NCBI GenBank assembly: GCA_964236535.1
Contig: CAXSEF010000073.1
Coordinates: forward strand, 1 to 16,335
DNA length: 16,335 nt
Origin: CAXSEF01 sp964236535
Lineage (GTDB): Bacteria; Pseudomonadota; Alphaproteobacteria; Acetobacterales; Acetobacteraceae
Reading direction: 5' to 3'
Below the pieces are notes generated by a model. The model worked only from the letters and a program-made list of their open reading frames with translations. It was not told the DNA's origin and ran no database searches. A program made the position numbers and the translations under genes. Below are positions 1-6,649 of the stretch, piece after piece (the stretch's first letter is position 1; each line of letters starts with the position of its first letter).

Positions 1-20
1 GGTATTAGACCCCAGCGGAG

Positions 21-50
21 TCCAGAGGCAGAGCCTCAGGCCTTGCTCGC
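21..50. repeat. Dispersed GC-rich palindromic repeat unit after the RNR gene
   Basis: GAGGC-AGA-GCCTC (25-37) lies within TCCAGAGGCAGAGCCTCAGG followed by CCTTGC. Read on the minus strand it resembles the unit at 11209-11230 (AAGGCC..GGGCTCTGCC..TGGAC). It lies 14 bases past the RNR stop codon and may serve as its 3' hairpin. Confidence 0.45.
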
Positions 51-63
51 CTGTCGTCCACCC

Positions 64-2670
64 TCAGACCGGGCAAACCCCCGAAGCGCACTGTAGGTGC
101 GCCCAGTCTACCGCCTCCCGCACCGCCCCGTCGCGGATGTTGGCGACGAGAGCGGCAAAGCGCCCGGTAGGGACCTCCTCCTCCGGCAGGTACTCGTAGC
201 CCAGCTCGCTGTCCGGCCGGCTCGGCAGGACGGAGCAGCAGCGCACCTGCGGCTGCTCGGTGCGCACGATGCTGCGGAACGCGTCGAGGTTGAAGCGATC
301 GGTGTACACCTTGAGCGTATAGCTCACTTGGTTGCCCTGTTCGGCGCCGATCCAGTGCCGCTCCAGCAGCCGGAGCCAGTGGTACTGCTGCTCCGGGCTA
401 GCCTCCGGTGCGGTGACGAGACGATCGCCAAGCCCGAGACGCAGCGCCAGCGGCACGGTGGGGAAGCCGACGATCGACATGCCCGGGAACGTGCGCAGCT
501 CGCGCACCGGATAGCCCCGCGCCTCGTACTCGCCCAGCAGCGGGTCGGAACCGGTCGCCCACGCCCCGGAGGCCTGGTCGCGCTGGCCCTTGAACTGCAC
601 CCAGCGCAAGTACTGCCGGCGCGCCGGCAGGTGCGCCCCCTCGGTCAGGCCGAACAGCTTGCTGGTGGTGCCGGCCGGCTTGACCGTGGTCACCGTGACC
701 GGCCGGGCCATGCCGAGCTCGGCCGCATACTCCACCGCCTCCTGCTTCGCGATGTCGGACAGCGCCCGGAGCATCCGCCAGAACGGCGCGGAGCGGTGCT
801 CGTCGAGCAGGTCGTGGAAGTCGTAGCCGAAGCGCATCCAGGCCCACTCGTGCAGGCCGGTCGGGCCGATGCCGATGCGGTTGGTGCGGGCGACCTCCTC
901 CGCATACAGCGCGTCCATGCGGTTGGCGCGCAGCAGGAAGCGCACTCCGAGACGCACGGATTCCTCCACCCGCGTGTCCCACTCGCGCACCACCTCGGCC
1001 TCGGCGTCGCCAGGAACGAAGCTGTCGAGCCCGGCGGGGCAGGCGAGCAGGGGAGCGAAGTCGCCGATGACGCAGTAGCCGCCGGTGACGTGCAGGGTGA
1101 TCTCGCCGCACGGGTTGGTGGTGACCGGAAAGCGGGCGGCAGCGGCGCGGGCGGAGGCGTCCGCCATCAGGGCAGCGGCGTGATCGAGCTGGTAGCGCTG
1201 CGAACGGAAGTCGCGGCCGTCGGCGTAGACGGGCTTCTGGCGGGCGGCTCCGGTGCGGTGGTCCTCGAGCTGATCACCGTTGATGAGGCCGGGCTCGCCG
1301 TTGACGTAGGCGCAGCGGGTGACCTCGTCGAACACCTGGCGGGCGTGGGCGGCGACGGCGTCGGTGGGGGCAAGGGAGAAGGCGTCGGCGGGGTCGGTGC
1401 GGGCGACGGCTTCCCAGAACTCGCGGTCGACCATGACGGAATGGTTGGCGGTCCACAGCCCGCCCTCGGACTTGGAGCGGATGAAGCGGAGCACGCCAGC
1501 ATCGCGCCAAGACTTGGTCGCCATGCGCGCGGCGCGCCGGGCACCGCCGACCTGGACCTCGACCGAAAGGTGGTGGTCGACCAGCAGCGCCTGCTCCCAG
1601 GGCTGCAGGGTCTCGGACTCCGGGTCGCGGTCGCGGGCCGGCTCGATGACGTGGCGGCGGATGTTGAGCAGGCCGCGCAACAGGGAGATCGGGCCGGAGG
1701 CGGGGCGGCCCTGCATGCCGGCGATCGGCGCCCCGGCAGGGCGGACGATGCTGAGGTCGAGGACGAGAACATGGTCGCGCAGGCGGCGGAACGCCATCGA
1801 TTCGAGGATCTCCACCGCCTTCGCCCAGCCCTCGCGGCTGTCGGCGATCTGGTGGATGATGGCGCCGGCAGGGGCATGAGACAGGTCGGCAAGCAGCTCC
1901 TGGCCCAGGAAGCCGCGCAGCCTGGCCTCGTCGGTCGGCGTCAGGGTGGCTGCAGTGATGCCCCAGGACAGCACGCCGAGTTCGACGCCGAAGCGGCACA
2001 TCGCCTCCGGGTCGGCGGGATAGTCGGTGTGGGTGGGCGAGAGATGCAGCATCAGGGTGGGGGCGAAGGACCAGTCGACGTTGACCAGCTCGTCGTCATA
2101 GGCGCGGCCGACCCCGGAGCCGTTGAGCAGCAGATAGAACTCGGCGAACGAGGCGATGGCGGTGGCGCAGTTGGTGAACACCTCCATGTTGCGCCCGGAC
2201 TGCGCTGCGTCGCCATGCTGCAGGTGGCGGCCGGAGGCGAGCAGCGCGCCGGTCGCGATGGCATTGCGCAGCCGCGACTGCTCGGCGTCGCAGTCCCACG
2301 ACGTGGGCGGCGTCATGCTGCGCGCAGGTTCGGCTGCGGTGTCAGAACGCAGCAACGGGTGGCGCGGCGCCGCGGGGTGTAGCGGCCCGGGGTGGCGCAT
2401 CGCCGGATCCAGGGCCGCGGGGCGCATTGCCTCGAAGCGCAGTGCGGGGGTGCGGACGAGCGAGATGTTGCCCTCGGCGACGCGGTCGGCGACGCGGCCG
2501 AAGCACTCCTGGTCCTCGGGGCGGAACACGGTGCGGCGGCCCACGGCCACGCCCATGCCGGCGTCAAGCAGGCGCGGCGTCAGCGGAGCGGTGCCGAACC
2601 CGCTAACCAGGTGCGACTTGTCGCCAGCACTCGGGTGCACGTCGCGCTGGTGCTGGAAGGATCCGTCCAT
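64..2670 (-). CDS. nrdJ: Adenosylcobalamin-dependent (class II) ribonucleoside-triphosphate reductase, monomeric type
   Basis: Reduces ribonucleotides to deoxyribonucleotides using coenzyme B12, without oxygen or a small subunit. The 868-residue product carries the class II active-site set: N519-x-C521-x-E523 in TTNPCGEI (radical cysteine C521 with its Asn and Glu partners), C533 in GYCVIGDF and C168 in FTNCATAI as the probable substrate-reducing cysteine pair, and C-terminal shuttle cysteines C861 and C866 in CASGVCPV. VKPAGTTSKLFG (663-674) and GSGVGRAYDD (184-193) are further family signatures. It is longer than the roughly 740-residue Lactobacillus enzyme; residues 1-125 show no motif I recognise. 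ATG at 2670 is preceded by GGAG with a 7-base spacer. The gene stands alone, and its promoter region carries a probable NrdR box. No intein or frameshift is seen. Confident on family; the cysteine roles are assigned by motif position. Confidence 0.93.
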   Translation of the reverse strand: MDGSFQHQRDVHPSAGDKSHLVSGFGTAPLTPRLLDAGMGVAVGRRTVFRPEDQECFGRVADRVAEGNISLVRTPALRFEAMRPAALDPAMRHPGPLHPAAPRHPLLRSDTAAEPARSMTPPTSWDCDAEQSRLRNAIATGALLASGRHLQHGDAAQSGRNMEVFTNCATAIASFAEFYLLLNGSGVGRAYDDELVNVDWSFAPTLMLHLSPTHTDYPADPEAMCRFGVELGVLSWGITAATLTPTDEARLRGFLGQELLADLSHAPAGAIIHQIADSREGWAKAVEILESMAFRRLRDHVLVLDLSIVRPAGAPIAGMQGRPASGPISLLRGLLNIRRHVIEPARDRDPESETLQPWEQALLVDHHLSVEVQVGGARRAARMATKSWRDAGVLRFIRSKSEGGLWTANHSVMVDREFWEAVARTDPADAFSLAPTDAVAAHARQVFDEVTRCAYVNGEPGLINGDQLEDHRTGAARQKPVYADGRDFRSQRYQLDHAAALMADASARAAAARFPVTTNPCGEITLHVTGGYCVIGDFAPLLACPAGLDSFVPGDAEAEVVREWDTRVEESVRLGVRFLLRANRMDALYAEEVARTNRIGIGPTGLHEWAWMRFGYDFHDLLDEHRSAPFWRMLRALSDIAKQEAVEYAAELGMARPVTVTTVKPAGTTSKLFGLTEGAHLPARRQYLRWVQFKGQRDQASGAWATGSDPLLGEYEARGYPVRELRTFPGMSIVGFPTVPLALRLGLGDRLVTAPEASPEQQYHWLRLLERHWIGAEQGNQVSYTLKVYTDRFNLDAFRSIVRTEQPQVRCCSVLPSRPDSELGYEYLPEEEVPTGRFAALVANIRDGAVREAVDWAHLQCASGVCPV

Positions 2671-2756
2671 TCGTTCGCTCCGGCGAAATCGGGGTGTCGG
2701 CGGGCGGCCGGTGGTGTCGCAAAAGTCGCCCGCGGCTGCTGCTGCTGGTCGCGGCT

Positions 2757-2772
2757 TAACTAGATATAGTTA
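2757..2772. promoter_or_regulatory. Candidate NrdR box
   Basis: The 16-mer TAACTAGATATAGTTA contains CTAGATATAG (2760-2769), which fits nine of ten positions of the NrdR core CWATATATWG. The flanks make it an imperfect palindrome (AACTA-N4-TAGTT). NrdR is the zinc/ATP-cone repressor of bacterial ribonucleotide reductase genes. Its sites usually come in pairs three helical turns apart. A weaker partner, ACACCAAATCTGGCAG, lies at 2790-2805, 33 bases away, and shares the CNANATNTNG skeleton. Between them sits the inverted repeat GTCAC-CAGT-GTGAC (2774-2787). Confidence 0.6.
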
Positions 2773-2789
2773 GGTCACCAGTGTGACAA
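2761..2789 (-). promoter_or_regulatory. Probable promoter of the class II RNR gene
   Basis: On the minus strand TTGTCA (2789-2784) is followed after exactly 17 bases by TATCTA (2766-2761). The -35 hexamer matches the housekeeping consensus at five of six positions; the -10 is weaker. Transcription would begin near 2754, giving a leader of roughly 85 nt before ATG 2670. The -10 lies inside the candidate NrdR box, as expected for a repressed promoter. Inferred from sequence only. Confidence 0.5.
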
Positions 2790-3041
2790 ACACCAAATCT
2801 GGCAGGCAGCCCCACTTTAGGCTTGACGAATCGGTGCGGGGTTGTGGCGGCGTACCGCTCCTGCGGTGTCGGCGGAGCAGCCGGGCTGGTTCGCGCCGGT
2901 GTGATAATCAGTGGTTTCAAGGGACTCCGGGACTTGCTGGAATCTGCGCCGGATTCGTCCACAAGTGCCGCCCGGGATCCTGGTGCGGCGCAACATCAGT
3001 GGTTCACAGACGCGGCATGACCCCGGTCGCCGGCATCACAC

Positions 3042-3047
3042 AGGAGG
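3042..3047 (+). promoter_or_regulatory. Shine-Dalgarno site that decides the gamma-CA start
   Basis: A perfect AGGAGG ends at 3047. The first ATG (3048) directly abuts it and has no spacer, so it is unlikely to be used. The second in-frame ATG (3054) has a 6-base spacer, which is normal. The start is therefore placed at 3054. Confidence 0.75.
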
Positions 3048-3053
3048 ATGGCA

Positions 3054-3584
3054 ATGCCGATCTATACGCTGGGCGGGCACGTGCCCGAGCTGCCGCTGGC
3101 GGATGACGTCTGGGTCGCGCCGGACGCGCACGTGATCGGGCAGGTCAGGCTTGGCATCGGAGTGGGGGTGTGGTTCGGGGCGGTGCTGCGCGGCGACAAT
3201 GCGGCGATCGAGATCGGCGCGGGCAGCAACGTGCAGGACAACGCGGTGCTGCACGTCGACCCAGGAATGCCGCTTACCGTCGGTGCCGGGGTGACGATCG
3301 GGCACGGCGCGATCGTCCATGGCTGCACGCTGGGCGACAACGTGCTGGTGGGGATGGGGGCGGTGGTGATGAACCGCGTGGTGGTGGGGGCGGACTGCCT
3401 AATCGGCGCCGCGGCGGTGGTCACCGAGGGTAGGGTGTTCCCGCCGGGGTCCCTGATCGTCGGCAGCCCGGCACGGGTGATGCGGGCGCTGACGGAAGCG
3501 GAGATTGCCGGGCTGCGGCGCTCGGCGGAACACTACGTGGCGAACTGGAAGCTGTTCGCCGACGGGATGCGGGTGGTGGGGTGA
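3054..3584 (+). CDS. Gamma-carbonic-anhydrase family protein (left-handed beta-helix)
   Basis: A 176-residue hexapeptide-repeat protein of the YrdA/PaaY/CaiE branch of gamma carbonic anhydrases, a cytosolic trimer with metal at the subunit interfaces. The three zinc-ligand histidines are present: H67 in AVLHVD, and H84 and H89 in IGHGAIVHGC. The repeat pattern is clear in GAGVTIGHG, LGDNVLVGMGAVV and GADCLIGAAAVV, and the C-terminal helix ends in the usual SAEHYVANWKLF. Length is normal for the subfamily. CO2 hydration is possible, but many members have no measurable activity and may be acyl-CoA thioesterases or remain uncharacterised, so the substrate is open. It converges on the downstream aldehyde dehydrogenase gene, with hairpins in the gap. 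Confidence 0.9.
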   Translation: MPIYTLGGHVPELPLADDVWVAPDAHVIGQVRLGIGVGVWFGAVLRGDNAAIEIGAGSNVQDNAVLHVDPGMPLTVGAGVTIGHGAIVHGCTLGDNVLVGMGAVVMNRVVVGADCLIGAAAVVTEGRVFPPGSLIVGSPARVMRALTEAEIAGLRRSAEHYVANWKLFADGMRVVG

Positions 3585-3593
3585 AGCCAAAGG

Positions 3594-3632
3594 CCAGGGC
3601 TCCCTGGACCCGCCAAAGGCCGTGGCCTTTGG
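3594..3632 (+). terminator. Two adjacent hairpins after the gamma-CA gene
   Basis: Starting ten bases after the stop codon, CCAGGG-CT-CCCTGG (3594-3607) is followed by CCAAAGGCC-GT-GGCCTTTGG (3613-3632), a perfect 9-bp stem with a minimal loop. No T-tract follows, so intrinsic termination is uncertain. The first hairpin belongs to a repeat family also present at 11213-11229. Confidence 0.5.
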
Positions 3633-3653
3633 GGAACCATTCTGAAGGGCGCC

Positions 3654-3693
3654 TCAGGGCTGCGGAGCCACATGGCGGCCGCCGCAGCCCTGA
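3654..3693. repeat. Long perfect hairpin between convergent genes
   Basis: TCAGGGCTGCGG (3654-3665) and CCGCAGCCCTGA (3682-3693) are exact reverse complements, a 12-bp stem around a 16-nt loop. It sits midway between the stops of the gamma-CA and aldehyde dehydrogenase genes. It could act as a bidirectional transcription barrier or an mRNA 3' end stabiliser; the role is inferred. Confidence 0.7.
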
Positions 3694-3713
3694 ACACGCT
3701 GCCAAAATGGGGT

Positions 3714-3733
3714 CTGGGGCTCCAAGGCCCCAG
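3714..3733 (-). terminator. Hairpin downstream of the aldehyde dehydrogenase gene
   Basis: CTGGGGC (3714-3720) pairs with GCCCCAG (3727-3733) around a 6-nt loop, 43 bases past the dehydrogenase stop codon. There is no T-tract. It may be a terminator or simply part of the local palindromic repeat cluster. Confidence 0.4.
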
Positions 3734-3776
3734 CGGGTCGAGAGCAGAGCCCTCGCCTTCCCTTCGACCGGCGGCG

Positions 3777-5282
3777 CTAGAGCGCCTGGGTGATGGCCTT
3801 GACCTCGGTGTAGTTGTGCAGGACCTCCTCGCCCATCTCGCGGCCCCAGCCGGACTGCTTGTAGCCGCCGAATGGCAGGCTGGCGTCGAACACGTTGTGG
3901 CAGTTCAGCCAAACCGTGCCGGCGCGGATACGACGCGCCATCTTGTGCGCAACGCCGGCGTTTCCGGTCCAGACGCTGGAGGCGAGGCCGAAAATGGTGT
4001 CGTTGGCCTCCTTGGCGATCCGGTCGAGATCGTCGTCGTCGAAGCGCTGGGCCACCAGGACCGGGCCGAAGATCTCCTCGCGGACCACCTTCATGTCGCG
4101 GTTGGTGTCGGCCATCACGGTCGGCTGCACGAAATAGCCGCCGTTGCTGTCGGACAGGGTGCCGCCGCCGGCGAGGATCGAAGCGCCTTCCTTGCGGCCC
4201 GCCTCGATGTAGCCGGTGACGCGGGTGAACTGCTCGTCCGAGACCAGCGGGCCCATTTCGGTGGAGCGGTCGAGTCCCGGTCCGATCTTGATGGTGTTCG
4301 CGATGCCTGACACGCCCTCGAGCACCTGGTCGAAGATCTTGCGGTGCACGAACAGGCGCGAGCCGGCGCAGCACACTTGGCCCTGGTTGAAGAAGATGGC
4401 CGAGGCGGCGCCGGGGATCGCCTTGGTGATGTCGGCGTCGGAGAACACGATGGTCGGCGACTTGCCGCCCAGCTCGAGACTGACCTTCTTGAGGTTGCCG
4501 GTGGCGGCGCGGGCGATGATCTTGCCCACGTCGGTCGAGCCGGTGAAGGCGATCTTGTCGACGTCGGGATGCTCGGAAAGCGCAGCGCCGGCTGTCTCGC
4601 CGTAGCCGGTCATGATGTTGAGCACGCCGGGCGGGAAACCGGCCTCGACCACCAGCTCGGCGAGGCGGAGCGCCGTCAGCGGGGTCTGCTCGGCGGCCTT
4701 GAGCACGACGGTGCAGCCGGTGGCGATGGCGGGCGCGATCTTCCACGCGGCCATCAGCAGCGGGAAGTTCCACGGGATGATCTGGCCGACGACGCCGACC
4801 GGCTCGCGGACGGTGTAGGAGAGGTACTCGCCCGGCACCGACAGCGGCAGGTAGGCGCCACGGATCTTGGTGGCCCAGCCGGCCATGTAGCGGAACATGT
4901 CGATCGCCAGCGCCACGTCGGCGGCGCGGGCCACGGTGACCGGCTTGCCGTTGTCGAGGCTCTCCAGCTCAGCGAATTCGTCCGCGTCGCGCTCCAGCAG
5001 GTCGGCGAGCTTCCACAGCAAGATCCCGCGCTGGCTGTGGGTGACGCGGGCCCAGCTGCCGTCATCGAAGGTGCGGCGGGCTGCGGCGACCGCGCGGTTG
5101 ACATCCTCGCGGTCGGCCTCGGCCACGCTCATGACGATCTGCCCGGTCGCCGGGTTGTAGATCGGGATGGTCTTGCCGGAAGCAGCCGCCACCAGCTCGC
5201 CGTCGATCAGCATCTTGCCGCCGCGTGACAGGAAGCCGCGTGCGGCTTCGCCGAGGCGGGTGTCCTGGGCAATGACGTCCAT
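3777..5282 (-). CDS. NAD(P)-dependent aldehyde dehydrogenase (ALDH superfamily)
   Basis: Oxidises an aldehyde to the acid in the cytosol. The 501-residue protein has the full catalytic set: N172 in PWNFP, E270 in LELGGKSP, the nucleophile C304 in FNQGQVCCAGSR, and E403 in EEIFGPV. Domain order is the standard one: N-terminal cofactor-binding fold (FTGSTDVG at 246-253), catalytic domain, and C-terminal oligomerisation segment (LPFGGYKQSGWGRE at 469-482). The double Cys and overall pattern place it in the ALDH1/2-like class with phenylacetaldehyde and betaine-aldehyde-type enzymes; the substrate cannot be read from sequence. ATG 5282 has AAGGGA about ten bases upstream. The gene is monocistronic and convergent with the gamma-CA gene. 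The zinc alcohol dehydrogenase at 10001-11173 could supply aldehydes, but the two are not in one operon. Confidence 0.92.
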   Translation of the reverse strand: MDVIAQDTRLGEAARGFLSRGGKMLIDGELVAAASGKTIPIYNPATGQIVMSVAEADREDVNRAVAAARRTFDDGSWARVTHSQRGILLWKLADLLERDADEFAELESLDNGKPVTVARAADVALAIDMFRYMAGWATKIRGAYLPLSVPGEYLSYTVREPVGVVGQIIPWNFPLLMAAWKIAPAIATGCTVVLKAAEQTPLTALRLAELVVEAGFPPGVLNIMTGYGETAGAALSEHPDVDKIAFTGSTDVGKIIARAATGNLKKVSLELGGKSPTIVFSDADITKAIPGAASAIFFNQGQVCCAGSRLFVHRKIFDQVLEGVSGIANTIKIGPGLDRSTEMGPLVSDEQFTRVTGYIEAGRKEGASILAGGGTLSDSNGGYFVQPTVMADTNRDMKVVREEIFGPVLVAQRFDDDDLDRIAKEANDTIFGLASSVWTGNAGVAHKMARRIRAGTVWLNCHNVFDASLPFGGYKQSGWGREMGEEVLHNYTEVKAITQAL

Positions 5283-5858
5283 AATGTCGGTTCCCTTTGT
5301 TTGATCCGCTTGGCGCGGCTTCTTGATGGGGCGACGATGGCTGCTCGGCCGGTGAGCTGGCTTTAAAGCCTTCGTCGTCCGTCTCGATTATGGACTGTCG
5401 CGCAACCTTTCGCCTGCGGCTAGTATCAATTTATCAAGTCGGCAAAGGAGTTGCCGAGCGTTGGATACGGGCCAAGAGTGCGGGCATCGCACCGTCGCGG
5501 ACCTCGCCACCTAGGAGCAACGCTTTCGCAATCGGCTTGGATGATGATGCCTCCTGGTGGAACGACTGGGCCGCGGCATGGCAGGATTTGACCAAGGTTA
5601 AGCCTGCTCGTGACCTGGTTCGGCACTCCGCTCCATGTAGCTGCCGGCAGCGGAGTGCTTCGTCACGGGCCGATCGGATCCTCGCCGCGCAACTTGTTCA
5701 GCAGGACCGCCGACGAGGGCGGCACCCGCCTGGTTGCCACCCGCAGCGTCGGTTGGCCCCGCACCGGACGTGCGCTGCGCGTCACCCGAAGCTGCACACC
5801 GTTGGCATCGCCGACGACGTGACCGGACCAGGCCAGGGCCAGACCCGACTACGCGCGA
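5283..5858. other. Upstream region of the ALDH gene with no confident gene
   Basis: It contains the perfect 12-bp palindrome GGCTTTAAAGCC (5359-5370), 77 bp upstream of the ALDH start, which may be a regulator site. It also has the hairpin CGGCAA-AGGAG-TTGCCG (5440-5456), and a less GC-rich patch near 5420-5440. Open frames on both strands overlap here, but none has a recognisable domain. A GTG-started frame at 5610-5822 shares phase with the orphan frame that follows and is separated from it by a single TGA at 5820-5822. Confidence 0.4.
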
Positions 5859-6515
5859 TTGTGGGCGGCAGCACAGACCAGGAGGGCGCGCCGCTCGACG
5901 GGCTTGCTGCCGCTCGGCCGGACACAGCTCGATCTGGTCACGACGGTGCTGGCCTCTGGCTGGCATGTCCCCGGCCAGGACTGCCTGGTAGGGCTGCGGC
6001 AGGTGACGATGCCGGACGGCTTCGTGGTCCGGGTGGGGTTGATCGCGCTTGACCTGGCGGACGCGGCGTTCCCGATCCTGGTGCCCGGATCGGCAAGGCC
6101 CGACGCCCTGACAACGCGCAGGCTCGCCCTGGTCCAGGACGGCCGACGCCCCGAGCAGGCGGAGCGCTTCTCCCCGCTCGTCTGCCTTGCCGTGCCGCGC
6201 GGCGCCTGCCTCGAAGCGATCGGGCGGACGATCGGCTCGCTGGAAGCCGCGGGACGCTACGATGGGCATTACATGCTGGTCACCGAGACCGCGGACCGGC
6301 CGCAACCAAAGGGGATTGATCCGCGGTGGCTACTATACCGCCACGATCCCGGCTTGTCGGTTCGGGTCGCGGCGACCGCGCGGCTGGACCAGGGGGTCGC
6401 AGAGTGTTTTCGGCCGGTGATGTGTCTCACGATCGGTCAAGTCGTCGAGGCACCGGTGGAGCCGATGCTGCACAAGCTGATGCGGACATCTGCCGGCTCG
6501 CCCGGCCTTCGGTGA
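5859..6515 (+). CDS. Hypothetical protein, start uncertain, possibly a decayed gene
   Basis: I do not recognise this family. The frame is open for 218 codons with a strong G/C third-position bias across about 5900-6480, which is why I prefer it to the overlapping minus-strand frame. Protein-like stretches include LDLVTTVLASGWHVPG, RQVTMPDGFVVRVG and GRYDGHYMLVTET. The upstream boundary TTG at 5859 has no ribosome site; an in-frame ATG is at 6009, also without a clear site. The same phase is open at 5610-5822 and is interrupted by one TGA (5820-5822), so the locus may be a broken longer gene. No signal peptide or membrane segment is evident. It is convergent with the FAD oxidoreductase gene. 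Confidence 0.35.
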   Translation: MWAAAQTRRARRSTGLLPLGRTQLDLVTTVLASGWHVPGQDCLVGLRQVTMPDGFVVRVGLIALDLADAAFPILVPGSARPDALTTRRLALVQDGRRPEQAERFSPLVCLAVPRGACLEAIGRTIGSLEAAGRYDGHYMLVTETADRPQPKGIDPRWLLYRHDPGLSVRVAATARLDQGVAECFRPVMCLTIGQVVEAPVEPMLHKLMRTSAGSPGLR

Positions 6516-6649
6516 CGCGCCAAGCCGCCGGCGCCGACGCACGCGAGGCGAACCGCCCGGCCTGACCGCGAGAGTGCCGGTCGGGTCGCGCCCGAAGCTG
6601 CACTCCGCGCGAGGACCCGGTTCCGGTCCGGCTCGACCCTGCCTAATGC

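Larger units (their letters stand above)
2671..3053. other. Intergenic region between the divergent RNR and gamma-CA genes
   Basis: This 383 bp spacer holds the RNR promoter and NrdR-type boxes at 2757-2805. Further right it has two copies of ATCAGTGGTT (2907-2916 and 2995-3004), 88 bp apart. I see no convincing promoter for the gamma-carbonic-anhydrase gene and no adenosylcobalamin riboswitch core. Short open frames here have no domain signal. Confidence 0.5.

Noticed and set aside
97..2382. A 761-codon open frame on the plus strand opposite the RNR gene
   Set aside because: It is the antisense shadow of a high-GC gene: arginine/glycine/alanine-rich, no domains, while the minus strand has all RNR motifs.
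2890..3010. Possible adenosylcobalamin riboswitch before the RNR gene, suggested by two ACCACTG sequences on the minus strand
   Set aside because: The conserved GCCACTG box and the rest of the riboswitch core are missing, and the likely promoter lies downstream of them.
5422..5435. FNR/FixK-like site (TTGATAAATTGATA on the minus strand)
   Set aside because: It is a direct repeat of one half-site; the required TTGAT-N4-ATCAA inverted arrangement is absent.
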